From Acidihalobacter yilgarnensis (GTDB lineage: Bacteria; Pseudomonadota; Gammaproteobacteria; DSM-5130; Acidihalobacteraceae), in contig NZ_CP017415.1 of assembly GCF_001753245.1 (NCBI RefSeq), positions 3,280,040 through 3,344,039 of the forward strand: DNA of 64,000 nt, read 5' to 3'. The notes below the pieces were generated by a model that was not told the DNA's origin, did not search any database, and worked only from the letters and a program-made list of their open reading frames with translations. Positions 43,322 to 52,676 of the stretch are shown here, piece after piece (position 1 is the stretch's first letter; every line of letters starts with the position of its first letter). Both the position numbers and the translations under genes were made by a program.

Positions 43322-44310
43322 TGATTGATCTCGGATTCCAGCGGGCCCCAGCGCGTGGGGTCAACCGTTTGCAGGTGCAAGGTCGCCGGATCGGGGATGC
43401 GTTGGTCGGCCGGCGCGTCGGTGGTCACTGGCCAGTACAGGCCATCGGCCCCCTGATCCTGCATCGCCACTGCTTGTCCCTTGGCGCTCATCGCGAAGCG
43501 GATGAAGGCTGCGGCTTCGCGTTGGGCCCTGGCCGACAGATGCGGCGCTTCCACCAGCACGCGCGGCAGCACAAAGGCCGGGTCGGGCACGCTCACGGCA
43601 ATGTCCGACCCAGGCTTGTGCGCGAGGTCATAGGCCGCCGACGACTGCACCAGTGCGATTTTGATTTCGCCACTCTGCAGAGCGGCGAGGGTCGTGCTGT
43701 TGGTACGGAAGACCTGCAGGCCGTTCTGCTTGAGGGCGAGGACGAACTTCTGACCCGCAGGCCATCCCCCGGCGTTCTGCAGCAGGCCGGCCAGCAGCGG
43801 ATAGGTGGGCCCCGAAATCGCCGGGTTGTTCATACCCAGTGCGCCACGATAGGCCGGGGTCAACAGCCCTTGCCACGATGCGGGCGGCTTGAGCCCACCC
43901 CGGCGATAGGCGAAGACGCCGGACAGGGTAAATCCGGTGGGTATATAGGCATCGTCGGCCGGCAGCAGGCTGCGGCCCTCGGCGGTCCACGCCAGCTGCG
44001 GTGCCACGTCGTGTGCGAGCAAGCCGGCCTTGTCCAGACCGGCGGCGGCAGTCGCGCCGTCGAACCAGGCGAGCGTCCAACCGGGCCGACCGGCTTCCGC
44101 CGACACGCGTGCGATCAGCGGGCCGGTGGAGGTAGTCACCACGGTGACCGGAATGCCGGTTTGCTGGGTGAAGGCCTTCGCGACGGCCGGACCGTAGTCG
44201 ACAGCGTTGTAGAGCACGAGGGTCTGCCGCGATTGCGGCCACAGCGCCCAGATGGCAGCGGCCACCACGGCCACCACGGCCACCACGATGATCAGCAGTA
44301 ACTTGCGCAT
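43291..44310 (-). CDS. Ferric-iron-type ABC transporter substrate-binding protein (FbpA/FutA-like)
   Basis: 339 residues. A single N-terminal hydrophobic segment (LLLIIVVAVVAVVAAAIWAL) serves as signal or anchor. The fold begins QTLVLYNAVDYGPAVAKAF, includes GPLIARVSAEAG, and closes with FIRFAMSAKGQAVAMQDQ, as in FbpA/FutA proteins (SBP_bac type II). No lipobox is seen. The gene lies 25 bp downstream of tonB in the same direction, joining outer-membrane energisation with inner-membrane import. Confidence 0.85.
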   Translation of the reverse strand: MRKLLLIIVVAVVAVVAAAIWALWPQSRQTLVLYNAVDYGPAVAKAFTQQTGIPVTVVTTSTGPLIARVSAEAGRPGWTLAWFDGATAAAGLDKAGLLAHDVAPQLAWTAEGRSLLPADDAYIPTGFTLSGVFAYRRGGLKPPASWQGLLTPAYRGALGMNNPAISGPTYPLLAGLLQNAGGWPAGQKFVLALKQNGLQVFRTNSTTLAALQSGEIKIALVQSSAAYDLAHKPGSDIAVSVPDPAFVLPRVLVEAPHLSARAQREAAAFIRFAMSAKGQAVAMQDQGADGLYWPVTTDAPADQRIPDPATLHLQTVDPTRWGPLESEINQWFTRTVLGQ

Positions 44311-44335
44311 GTCTTGCTCCTGTTAATTGCGTTAC

Positions 44336-45061
44336 CTAGTCCGACGATTGGGCGCGGAAGCGCACCCAGATCGTCAGCGCCTGTGTCTTGTCTGCAAGCG
44401 AGGGCGGCGGCGGCGGATAATGCGCATCGCGTACCGCCGCCAACGCGGCCCGATCGAGCGACGCATAACCGCTCCCGGTCAGCAGGTGTACGTGGCTGAC
44501 CCGACCGTCGTGATAATCGAATCCCACGCGCGTCCTGCCCTGCAGGCCCAGATCCTTCGCTGCCAGCGGATAGATCAACACCGCCTGCACCGCCGCGTGG
44601 ACCTGCGCCGCGAAGATCATCAGCAAGCTGCTGGTGGCTGGCCGTGGCGGCGGTGCCGCGTGCACCACCGGCACCGGAGGCGGTGGATCGGCCACGGGCT
44701 TGGGCTTCGGCGGCACGGGTTTGGGTACCGGCGCGACGTGATGCACGACCCGATGCGGTTTCGGCTTGGGCTTGGGCACCGGCTTGGGCACCGGCTTAGG
44801 CTTTGGCGGCGGCGGTTTGGGCAGCGGCTTCGGCTTCGGCGGTGGGGGTTTGGGCTTCGGCGGCGGCGTATGCACCACCGGCTTGGGAGCCGGGGGCTTG
44901 GGTGGGCTCACCAGAGCGACGCGCACGCGCCCCGCCTTCTGCGCGGCCGGCACGTCCTTGGCATGATGCATCAACCACCAGCCTCCCCCCAGCAGCAGGG
45001 CGGCCTCCAGCAGCAGCGCACCGAGCAGCGCACCGGAACGATCCCGGTATCTATGTCGCAT
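44336..45061 (-). CDS. tonB: TonB energy-transducing protein
   Basis: 241 residues. One N-terminal membrane anchor (GALLLEAALLLGGGWWLM) is followed by a long periplasmic Pro-Lys rod (about 50-130, repeats of KPxPKP) and a C-terminal TonB domain (AVQAVLIYPLAAKDLGLQGRT, then VGFDYHDGRV and LDRAALAAVRDAHYPPPP). The Pro/Lys repeat is GC-rich and repetitive, so its length may vary between strains. It transmits proton-motive force from ExbB-ExbD to outer-membrane receptors. The start MRHRYRDRSG is preferred over longer frames because those run into exbD. Confidence 0.9.
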   Translation of the reverse strand: MRHRYRDRSGALLGALLLEAALLLGGGWWLMHHAKDVPAAQKAGRVRVALVSPPKPPAPKPVVHTPPPKPKPPPPKPKPLPKPPPPKPKPVPKPVPKPKPKPHRVVHHVAPVPKPVPPKPKPVADPPPPVPVVHAAPPPRPATSSLLMIFAAQVHAAVQAVLIYPLAAKDLGLQGRTRVGFDYHDGRVSHVHLLTGSGYASLDRAALAAVRDAHYPPPPPSLADKTQALTIWVRFRAQSSD

Positions 45062-45083
45062 CACGGCTGACAAGGGCGGCGTC

Positions 45084-45482
45084 TCAACCGCCACCGGCCG
45101 GCTTGGCGGCCAGCCCGATGTCGCTGACCCCAGCCTTGCGGCAGGCATCCATCACCGCGAGCAGGTGCTGCAACGAGACGCCGGCAGCACCTGCGATGGT
45201 GACCTGGGTGTGTGCAGGGTCGTGCGCGGCCAGCTTCGCGGTCAAGGCGGCCAACGTCAGCGGCGCCTGCCCCACCCGCAATTCGCCATTGGCGAGCAGA
45301 TTGATGACAACCTGCGGGTGCGGCAGGGTCTGCGCGGTGGTGCTGGTCGGCAGCTGCGAGGAGATGCCGCTGTCGGGGATCATGCTGAGGGTGATCATGA
45401 TGAAGAACACCAGCAGGAAAAACATGATGTCGATCATCGGAATGATCTCGATGCGCGGCTTGCGCCCCTCGAAGTAGCGCAT
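45084..45482 (-). CDS. exbD: ExbD proton-channel subunit
   Basis: 132 residues. A short cytoplasmic N-terminus (EIIPMIDIMFFLLVFFIM) contains the membrane-embedded Asp essential in ExbD/TolR proteins. The periplasmic domain ends in VSLQHLLAVMDACRKAGVSD. It works with ExbB and TonB. It begins 1 bp after exbB. Confidence 0.93.
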   Translation of the reverse strand: MRYFEGRKPRIEIIPMIDIMFFLLVFFIMITLSMIPDSGISSQLPTSTTAQTLPHPQVVINLLANGELRVGQAPLTLAALTAKLAAHDPAHTQVTIAGAAGVSLQHLLAVMDACRKAGVSDIGLAAKPAGGG

Positions 45483-45483
45483 C

Positions 45484-46176
45484 TCAGGCCTCCCCGGCCG
45501 CCGGCTGCATACCGACGCGCGTGGCCTCGTTAACGTTCGCACCCTGCGCACTGCGACGACGCGGCGCATGGGCGCGGTTGCTCAAGGCTCGGCTGATGGT
45601 CTCAAGCTGGTGCACCACCTCGCGTACTCGTTGATTCAAGGTATTGAAGGACACCACGCCGAGAATGGCGATGAACAGGCCGGAAGCCGTGGCGATCAAG
45701 GCCTCGGCCACGCCACCGGTGACATGCGAGGGGGCTGTGCCGGGGTGCCCGAGCACCTGGAAAGCGTTGAACATGCCGATGATGGTGCCGAGCAGGCCGA
45801 GCAGCGGCGCCAGCGTGATGATGGTGTCGACCACCCACAGATTGCGATCGACGTGAGGAATTTCGATCATGATCGCCTCCTCCATCAGCTCGCCGAGGCG
45901 TTGGGGGTCGCGGATTTCAGGGTGGTGCAGGGGGATTTGCAGCAATGCTTCGTGCGGCAGGCCCTCGGCCTGGACACACAGCTCGCGCAGGGCTACCGGG
46001 CCCAGATCGGCCAATGCGGTCGTGGCGCGCGTAATGCGATCGCCGCGTTTCTGCAGTCGCGCAAGGCTGCGGCTGCGCTCGATGATGACGGTCAGGACGA
46101 CGAACAGCATGATCGCCATCAAGTAAAGAATGCCACCAGACTGGCTGGCAATATGCGTCAGATTTTGCAGGTTCAT
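45484..46176 (-). CDS. exbB: ExbB/TolQ-family proton-channel subunit
   Basis: 230 residues with three membrane helices. The family core is MIEIPHVDRNLWVVDTIITL, then APLLGLLGTIIGMFNAF, and the third helix has GGVAEALIATASGLFIAILG, with the conserved Thr and Glu/Ala pattern of the ExbB channel. First gene of exbB-exbD-tonB and the following ABC genes. Confidence 0.93.
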   Translation of the reverse strand: MNLQNLTHIASQSGGILYLMAIMLFVVLTVIIERSRSLARLQKRGDRITRATTALADLGPVALRELCVQAEGLPHEALLQIPLHHPEIRDPQRLGELMEEAIMIEIPHVDRNLWVVDTIITLAPLLGLLGTIIGMFNAFQVLGHPGTAPSHVTGGVAEALIATASGLFIAILGVVSFNTLNQRVREVVHQLETISRALSNRAHAPRRRSAQGANVNEATRVGMQPAAGEA

Positions 46177-46190
46177 GGATCACGTCTCCC

Positions 46191-46218
46191 AAAAAGGCGG
46201 GGCACATCCCTGTGCCCC
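46191..46218 (-). terminator. Terminator between TonB-dependent receptor and exbB
   Basis: GGGGCACA/TGTGCCCC 8-bp stem with a 4-nt loop. On the minus strand it is followed by GCCTTTTT. It separates receptor 1 from exbB-exbD-tonB, so read-through would be partial. Confidence 0.75.
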
Positions 46219-46242
46219 GTAACGGTCAGATCCCGGAGGAGA

Positions 46243-48423
46243 TCAGAACTTGGTGGACACGCTCAGATCGAAGCTACGCGAAGGCAGGGTCCAGTACAGC
46301 GGGGTATTGGCGCCCCCGGTATAGCCCGCCAGGGCGTAGATCGCCTTCTTGTCGAGCAGGTTGTCGATCTTCAGGCGGACATCGACCGGATGCGGCATGC
46401 CGGCATCGAGCTTGTAACCCAGTGACAAACTGGCCACCGAATAGGCAGCAAGCGATTGGGTTTGGCCGCTGTCGCCGTAGCGCGAACCGACGTATTTGTC
46501 GAGCAACGCGCCGTATACCGGCCCCTGGTTGTAGATCACGCCCAGCGCGGCGGTGGCCTTGGGCGCGTTGGCGATCCACTGATGGGTGGTCTTTTCCTTG
46601 GCGCTATTGATGCTGCCGTTGACGTAGCCGCTGAAGCCGCCGCCGACATACATCGTGGCGCTGCCTTCGACGCCGTCATAGATCACGCCGCCCTGGTTGT
46701 AGAACAGGGTGTTGCCGGCAACCGTGCGGCTGCCCACCTTGTTGTTGAAGTCGATGTAATACACATCGCCGGACAGGGTCAGGCGATCGGTCTGATAGGC
46801 CGTGCCCGCCTGGTAGTTGGTGGTCGTCTCCGGCTTGACCGTGCTGGCCGCCGGGTTCGGTGCATAAAAGGTGTTCAGATTCGGCGCAAGGAAGCCCTTG
46901 GCCACCTGGCCGTAGGCGGTCCAGTCAGACGCGATCTTGTAGTGCAACGCAATCGAGGGGACAGCATCGGAGTAGGTCTTGGAGTAGACCAACGGCGCGG
47001 TGCTGCTGCCCTGGTTGACCGGGGCATTCAGAGAACGCTTGAACCATACGTACTTCACGCCGGGGGTCAGAGTCAGTCGCGAAGTCAGATGCCAGTCGAG
47101 CTGCAGATAGGGCTGGGCCGAATCCAGGGTGTCGTACATCAGACGATCAGTCGCGCCATAAGGCCCGGCCTTACCGGCGTTTTGATTGAGCGCACCGCCC
47201 AGGGTCCAGTCGATTTCGTACTGGCTACGCGTGTTCCACTGGTGGTCAAACCAGATGCCGTACTTGAGGTCGCCGATGGCGATGGGTTGCACCAGGCGCA
47301 GCAGGTCGCCGACGCTCTGGTAGATCATGCTCATGCGCTGACCCGGCACATTGTTGGCGCCATAGTAGGTGCCGTTGGGCTGCTCGCCGTTCGGATCCGC
47401 ACCATTGAAGCCGTAGTGGGTATAGCCGTAGGTATAGAGCTTGTTGTCGAGCTGAGTGCCGTTGGCGAAGATGGTCTTGAGGCCAAGATCGACGAAATAG
47501 GTCGAAATCTTGTCGTAGTTGTACCCGTAGTAGTTCTGCTTGGTGGGATCGCTGCTCAGGCCGTAATTCCAGCCATGCTGGGAGATCTCGGCCTTGGTGG
47601 CGCCAATCGGCACGTTCTGGTGGATCTGGTCGTGCATCGCCACGAAGCTCAACACGGTGTTGTCGCCGATCGGACGCAGGATCTTGAAGAAGTAGTTCTG
47701 GCGCTTCTGGCCGCTGTTGGTCAGGTAGCCCTTGCTCGACAGGGTTTCGATGTCGAGGAAGGCGCGGGCATCGTGGTAGTGCTTCATGGTGCCGGTGTCG
47801 AACTGCACACCTTCAATCTGCGTATTGAAGCTACCGGCCGACAGGAAGGGCACGATGCCTGGAGTCTTGCTCGGATCCTTGGAATGAATCGCAATGGTGC
47901 CGCCGAAGGTGGCATCGCCGATGGTGCTGGCCGAACCCGGACCGCGGTTGACGTTGATCGCGCCGATATCGTTGGCCATGAAATAGCTGGTGGAGTGATG
48001 CGTGAAGTCGTTGGAATCACCCCACGGAATGCCGTCGAAGGTGACATTGAACTGACCGTCCTGCAGGCCGCGAATGGTCAGCCCCTGGTTCTCCATCAGA
48101 CCAGGACCGTTGGGGTCCACTACCGATACGCTGGGCGACACGGCGGCGATGGAACCGTAGTTGGCGCTCAGCGGCACGTTGTTCTGGATATAGTGACGCG
48201 AGATCACGGCCGTCGGCTGGGTCGCCTTGAGCGGGGTCTTGGTCGGCGCCTGGTGCGGTGCGGACTTCTGCGACGGCGCCGTGCTACCGGTGCCGCTGTT
48301 CGCGCTCACGGTGCCGAGACTCATGGCATCGGCATGGGCAACGCTGATACCGCCGGAAAGGCACAAGCCTCCCACGGCGGCCAGGTGAATCATTCGGGCC
48401 AGATACTTACGGCGAAACTCCAT
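46243..48423 (-). CDS. TonB-dependent outer-membrane receptor 1
   Basis: 726 residues. The signal peptide is MIHLAAVGGLCLSGGISVAHA-DA. The plug domain (about 70-190) contains GLTIRGLQDGQFNVTFDGIPW and INVNRGPGSASTIGDATFGG. The C-terminal 22-strand barrel ends with RSFDLSVSTKF (terminal aromatic F). No recognisable TonB box was fixed. AGGAG lies 8 nt before the ATG at 48423; longer in-frame upstream ATGs have no ribosome site. The neighbours (TonB-ExbBD, iron-type ABC) suggest a metal complex as ligand. It is divergent from the regulator at 48616. Confidence 0.92.
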   Translation of the reverse strand: MEFRRKYLARMIHLAAVGGLCLSGGISVAHADAMSLGTVSANSGTGSTAPSQKSAPHQAPTKTPLKATQPTAVISRHYIQNNVPLSANYGSIAAVSPSVSVVDPNGPGLMENQGLTIRGLQDGQFNVTFDGIPWGDSNDFTHHSTSYFMANDIGAINVNRGPGSASTIGDATFGGTIAIHSKDPSKTPGIVPFLSAGSFNTQIEGVQFDTGTMKHYHDARAFLDIETLSSKGYLTNSGQKRQNYFFKILRPIGDNTVLSFVAMHDQIHQNVPIGATKAEISQHGWNYGLSSDPTKQNYYGYNYDKISTYFVDLGLKTIFANGTQLDNKLYTYGYTHYGFNGADPNGEQPNGTYYGANNVPGQRMSMIYQSVGDLLRLVQPIAIGDLKYGIWFDHQWNTRSQYEIDWTLGGALNQNAGKAGPYGATDRLMYDTLDSAQPYLQLDWHLTSRLTLTPGVKYVWFKRSLNAPVNQGSSTAPLVYSKTYSDAVPSIALHYKIASDWTAYGQVAKGFLAPNLNTFYAPNPAASTVKPETTTNYQAGTAYQTDRLTLSGDVYYIDFNNKVGSRTVAGNTLFYNQGGVIYDGVEGSATMYVGGGFSGYVNGSINSAKEKTTHQWIANAPKATAALGVIYNQGPVYGALLDKYVGSRYGDSGQTQSLAAYSVASLSLGYKLDAGMPHPVDVRLKIDNLLDKKAIYALAGYTGGANTPLYWTLPSRSFDLSVSTKF

Positions 48424-48615
48424 GACAAACGCTCCTGTTATCAATTCGGGGGTGAGTTGACGGGTGCGCAAGTCTCGGGGATCGCCACTGCGGCAAACCT
48501 GACAGGAACCTTTCCAATAATTAACTTGTCTTAATTCGGTCTTTACATTCATCGGCTTGCGCGTTTGTTTCGCGCGGATGAAATTTTTGTGCCGCTTTGG
48601 TTTCAGGAACTCAGA

Positions 48616-49332
48616 ATGCGCTGGATTTTGGTGGCGGGTAACGGGCCTCGGATCGATGCCTTCGCGAAGCATTTGCGCCATGAAGGCTTCCGCGTCAGCA
48701 CGGCCGAAGGCCTGACACATGCGGTTGAGGCCCTCGCCGCACGCACGCACAATTGCGCGATTTTCATCGGCTTGCCGGCGAAGGACGTGGTCGATATCGC
48801 CCATCAGGCCGGACGCATCTTTTCTGCACACCGCTGCGCGCCGCCGCCTTTTCTCGCCGTCGCCACGGAACCGCTGGATACCGCCGGCATGCTGGCGGGA
48901 CAAGCACTGTTCTGGCACGCGGACGCATCCGACGATGCCCTGCTCGCTCACCTGCGCGCGCTCGTGCGACGCGCCGATGGCTACCCCACTCACCATCGCT
49001 TCGGCGCGCTCGGACTCGATCCCCTGCGTGCCCGCGCCAGCCTGGATGGTCAGCCCATCGCGCTGCGCCCGATGGAGTTCAACTTGCTCAACCTGCTGAT
49101 CGAGGCACAGGGTCGCCCGGTGTCGCCGGTCACCCTGGCCAGTCGCCTGTGGCCAGATCGGCCGTATTGCCGCGAACGGCTGGCGGCGCAGTTGCATCAC
49201 TTACGCCGCCGCCTGGGCGGACGCACTGCGGCCGTTCGCGTGCAGCGCGTCAAATCCCTGGGTTATGCCCTGAGCATTCGATGGATCAAACCCGCGAGAG
49301 TCGATAATCATGCTGCTGCTTCTGCTCTCTGA
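48616..49332 (+). CDS. OmpR-family transcriptional regulator with degenerate receiver (A)
   Basis: 238 residues. The N-terminal receiver-like half (MRWILVAGNGPRIDAFAKHL) lacks the acidic pair and the phosphoryl-accepting Asp of response regulators; the expected site reads NCAIFIGLPAKD. The C-terminal winged helix has LRPMEFNLLNLLIEAQGRPV and VQRVKSLGYAL, the OmpR/PhoB DNA-binding fold. No histidine kinase gene is near. It is divergent from receptor 1 with 190 bp between. The 3' end overlaps the next regulator by 23 bp. It probably controls the receptor independently of phosphorylation. Confidence 0.8.
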   Translation: MRWILVAGNGPRIDAFAKHLRHEGFRVSTAEGLTHAVEALAARTHNCAIFIGLPAKDVVDIAHQAGRIFSAHRCAPPPFLAVATEPLDTAGMLAGQALFWHADASDDALLAHLRALVRRADGYPTHHRFGALGLDPLRARASLDGQPIALRPMEFNLLNLLIEAQGRPVSPVTLASRLWPDRPYCRERLAAQLHHLRRRLGGRTAAVRVQRVKSLGYALSIRWIKPARVDNHAAASAL

Positions 49333-49972
49333 ACCGGAATATCCGCCTCGACGCCTGCTCTCGGCCCTACGCACACGCTGTGAATCCATACATGAATTCG
49401 CCTGGCCGCTGATGCGTGATACCACCGAGTGGCCACCGGTCGAGGCGGTCGTCCTGCACGGGCGCGACGACCGCGTGGTCGAGTATGTGGCCACGACACG
49501 CACACGGGCCGGCAAGGCCGCGCTGCTGGTGGTGGCGCCACTGAGTCATGCCGGCCGCCTCGCCGCACTGGAACATGGCGCCGACGACTGCCTGCCCGGT
49601 GACGTGCCAGGCCAAATGCTGCACCAGCGACTGCTCGCCTTGCGCGCAGTCTCACCCGCCGCACTGAACGAGGGACACTGCATCATCGGCGACCTCCAGG
49701 TCGGCCTGTCCTCGGTGGACGTTTGGCGCGCCGGGCGCCACCTGCGGCTCGGCGTGCGCGAATATCAACTGCTGCGCCTGCTGGCACTCAACGCCGACCG
49801 CACCATCAGCCGCGGCGAATTGGTCGAGCGCGTCTGGGGCGTTGAGGCCGACCCCAACGACAATGTGCTCGATGTGTATGTTCATCGTTTACGTACCAAG
49901 GTCGACAAACCCTTCCCCAAACCCTTGATCCAGACCGTACGGGGTATCGGCTACCGCTTGGCCGACGATTGA
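49310..49972 (+). CDS. OmpR-family transcriptional regulator with degenerate receiver (B)
   Basis: 220 residues. The receiver-like half has SEPEYPPRRLLSAL in place of the acidic pocket and EAVVLHGRDDR at the phosphorylation position, so no normal acceptor Asp; GADDCLPGDV aligns with the usual GADDYL-KPF but lacks Lys. The DNA-binding half is canonical: LGVREYQLLRLLALNADRTI, then ERVWGVEADPNDNVLDVYVH and VRGIGYRL. It overlaps regulator A, so they are made together, and could form a heteromeric pair. Confidence 0.8.
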   Translation: MLLLLLSEPEYPPRRLLSALRTRCESIHEFAWPLMRDTTEWPPVEAVVLHGRDDRVVEYVATTRTRAGKAALLVVAPLSHAGRLAALEHGADDCLPGDVPGQMLHQRLLALRAVSPAALNEGHCIIGDLQVGLSSVDVWRAGRHLRLGVREYQLLRLLALNADRTISRGELVERVWGVEADPNDNVLDVYVHRLRTKVDKPFPKPLIQTVRGIGYRLADD

Positions 49973-49992
49973 TCGAACGACGCGGCAACAAG

Positions 49993-50021
49993 CACGGGCC
50001 GCACCTTGCGTGCGACCCGTG
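49993..50021. terminator. Hairpin between convergent regulator B and receptor relic
   Basis: CACGGG/CCCGTG outer arms with an inner CGCAC/GTGCG stem. It has no long T-tract, so termination strength is uncertain. Confidence 0.4.
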
Positions 50022-50047
50022 AATCCCCGTCTTCACGGAGTCATGAC

Positions 50048-50180
50048 CTAGAAGCCGTGGTTGGCCGACACGTACCACTCGCGCGGTGCCCCCGGATCCA
50101 CCAGAATCGCACCGGCGTTGTTGCCGCCGAAGTAACCGACATCATTACCGACATACGGCGTGTGATATTTCTGCTGGATC
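50048..50180 (-). pseudogene. Relic of a TonB-dependent receptor C-terminus
   Basis: The short minus-strand frame ends YVGNDVGYFGGNNAGAILVD followed by PGAPREWYVSANHGF-stop. It parallels the end of receptor 2 (VAGQLLAEPGAPRAYYASIEAKF) and IQQKYHTP matches its DKKYNA. Only the last strands of a third receptor remain, directly downstream of receptor 2, pointing to an old tandem duplication reduced by deletion. Confidence 0.65.
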
Positions 50181-50270
50181 CAGTAGCGAACAAATTGCGC
50201 ATGTGGCTCAGCATGCAGTGGCATCTGCCGCGAATTGGCGACAGATACCACGCTTGTGCGTCATAGACGC

Positions 50271-52676
50271 CTAGAACTTCGCTTCGATACTGGCATAGTA
50301 AGCACGCGGGGCACCGGGTTCCGCCAACAGCTGACCGGCAACGCCGTAATAACCGCCGCCGGAAATATACTCGTAGGCGTTGTACTTCTTATCCAGCAGA
50401 TTGGTCACATCGAGACTCACCGTCAGCCCCTTCATGCCTGCAAAACCGACCTGCCGTCCCAATGCGATCTTGAGACCCGCGTTCCACAAACCGAACGCCG
50501 GCAGTTTTTGCGTTGTCGGCGCGCCGGTGTTGTTGTTGTAGATGTATTGCGCCCCGGTGTAGTTCCACCACAGACGCGGCTTGTAGATGACACCATCCTT
50601 GTACATCTCGTCGAAGACGCCGGCGTTTATCGTGTGGTCAGGCACGTTAGAAATCGGTTTGCCGTCATACGAACCATGCGATGGGCTCACGTAATTCGAG
50701 TAAACCGCACGCTCGAAACTCAGATTCGCAAACAAATGCAGGCTATACACCGGATTGTCGACAAACGACAGATTGACGCCGCTGAAATTAGACGATCCCG
50801 AGGCGAACAGGCTGTAGGCATGGCTCACCACCGGGATCGGGATGATCTCGTTGGTGTCGTTAAGATGATAGTAATTCACACTCAGCAGGGCATTACGCAG
50901 ATAACCATCATCCGGCAGATAGGCCTTGGCGCCGATTTGGTATTGGGTCGAGACCTGGGGTTGCAGGGTCGAAGCCAGGAAGTGTGCGTAGGTGCCCGTC
51001 GCCCCCGCTGGCGACCGGTACCCAGTCGAATAATTAGCGTACAACGCAAGCTGCTTCGTCACCTTCCAGTTCGCGCCGATCGATGGCTCCAATTCGGTGA
51101 AACTGGTTTGCGAATTGGGCTGGGTGTCGCCGTTGTTACCGATCGAATACATCACGTTGGTTGGAAATGCAGCGGCCGCATTGTTCACAAAATTGCTCTT
51201 GAAATTGACCACGCGGAGTCCGGGGGTGATGCGAAAATTATCGGTTGCTTGAAAATCGTCCTGCACAAATGCAGCCAAATCGGTTTCGTACAAATATGAG
51301 CTATGAAAATGATGAGGCAGCGACAAACTATGATACAGCTGCTGACCGTTCACCGTGACGGGTATCGATGGATTATAGAAATCCAATAACGAATAATACT
51401 GGCTGTTGATGAAATAACCGCCTACCGATACTTCATTACGGTAGGGTAATGCAAGGTCAACATACATCTTGTCGCCATAGGTATTGCTGGTGGCGTTGTA
51501 ATACTGATCAAGAACGTTTGGCGACTGTCCCAGATTGTTGTAATGGAGATGGGTTCGATTGCCATAACGATAGAACAGCATATTATGAAAATGCATCCCG
51601 GTCGCGATTGCATCCTCGAATTTAGAGTAGATCAGTGTCGTGTTGACGAAGGCGCGCTTCCAGTACGTTGATTTCGGCAATGATGTGTAAAAACCAGTGG
51701 TCTGTTGGCTATAAACTGGCCCTGGTATGGGATTACCGGTATTCGGATTGACGCCGTAGATGGTGACGTTACTGTTCCCAGTTACCGGTATGGGTACTGG
51801 CCGGTAGGCGACGGCATGTGAGGTATAGGCACCAAAACTCAGATGCCCACCGGTGAACGTCTTTGTCGTCTTTGCATAGTAGGCATAATTATTCGCCGGG
51901 TTGTTGAATCCGTAGCCCTTTACGAAATTTCCGCTGCTGCTGACACCACCGGCGACCACGGTAGCCCAGCCATCGATGCTACCGGACTGAGCGCTGAAAT
52001 TCATACCTTGGGTATTGAAGCTGCCGCCGAAAACGCCAATCTTGAACCCAGGTTTGGCTTTCGGTTGCAGCGGCATGAAATTCACCGAACCACCAATATT
52101 GTCGTACCAACGATTAACCGGGTACCCCGGCCCGTAGGTTACCGAGATCCCCCGAAACATCGATATTTGCGGTACCTCCGAGGCCTGCCAGACGCCATAC
52201 GCCGGGTCGATCATAGGCACGCCATCGAAGGTCACCATCACCATACCATCGTTCGCATTACCGCCAATATTGCCCCAGCCGGTCTTCATGCCATTGATGC
52301 TGATACTCGCGCGAGGCGCCCCACTGGGGCCATCGTTGAGCACATTGACGCCCGGTGCCTGCTCCAGTGCCTGGCCCGCCCCCATCGCCGGGCCAACGGT
52401 ATCCAATTCCTTCTTGCCGATTACCTTGACCGACTGTGTCGACTCAAAGATGTGCTTCATGCTCGGCAGCTTACCCAAGGTGTCGAGCGGACTTAGCTCA
52501 TCACTCACAACACCGACATTAAAAACCGGAGAGACGCTGCTCACGGCTGGCGTTTTGGCATTTCCAGCATTCTGATTGTGCGCCTGTGCCAAGGCCGGCC
52601 TGACCATACCGACCATGACACCGGATGCCGCAAGCGCCAATAACAGCGGACTCATCCTGAATTTTTCAATACGCAT
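50271..52676 (-). CDS. TonB-dependent outer-membrane receptor 2
   Basis: 801 residues. The signal peptide is MSPLLLALAASGVMVGMVRPALA. The plug domain (about 75-215) has VKVIGKKELDTVGPAMGAGQ, DGMVMVTFDGVPM and ISMFRGISVTYGPGYPVNRW. The barrel ends APRAYYASIEAKF with terminal F. GC content and Asn/Tyr-rich loops differ from receptor 1, so it is not a recent copy. It is divergent from the frameshifted regulator at 53172. Ligand unknown; a ferric or other metal chelate is likely from context. Confidence 0.9.
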   Translation of the reverse strand: MRIEKFRMSPLLLALAASGVMVGMVRPALAQAHNQNAGNAKTPAVSSVSPVFNVGVVSDELSPLDTLGKLPSMKHIFESTQSVKVIGKKELDTVGPAMGAGQALEQAPGVNVLNDGPSGAPRASISINGMKTGWGNIGGNANDGMVMVTFDGVPMIDPAYGVWQASEVPQISMFRGISVTYGPGYPVNRWYDNIGGSVNFMPLQPKAKPGFKIGVFGGSFNTQGMNFSAQSGSIDGWATVVAGGVSSSGNFVKGYGFNNPANNYAYYAKTTKTFTGGHLSFGAYTSHAVAYRPVPIPVTGNSNVTIYGVNPNTGNPIPGPVYSQQTTGFYTSLPKSTYWKRAFVNTTLIYSKFEDAIATGMHFHNMLFYRYGNRTHLHYNNLGQSPNVLDQYYNATSNTYGDKMYVDLALPYRNEVSVGGYFINSQYYSLLDFYNPSIPVTVNGQQLYHSLSLPHHFHSSYLYETDLAAFVQDDFQATDNFRITPGLRVVNFKSNFVNNAAAAFPTNVMYSIGNNGDTQPNSQTSFTELEPSIGANWKVTKQLALYANYSTGYRSPAGATGTYAHFLASTLQPQVSTQYQIGAKAYLPDDGYLRNALLSVNYYHLNDTNEIIPIPVVSHAYSLFASGSSNFSGVNLSFVDNPVYSLHLFANLSFERAVYSNYVSPSHGSYDGKPISNVPDHTINAGVFDEMYKDGVIYKPRLWWNYTGAQYIYNNNTGAPTTQKLPAFGLWNAGLKIALGRQVGFAGMKGLTVSLDVTNLLDKKYNAYEYISGGGYYGVAGQLLAEPGAPRAYYASIEAKF

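Noticed and set aside
46456-48534. 692-codon open frame on the plus strand
   Set aside because: It is antisense to TonB receptor 1 throughout. High GC makes long opposite-strand frames common, and it has no signal, motif or ribosome site.
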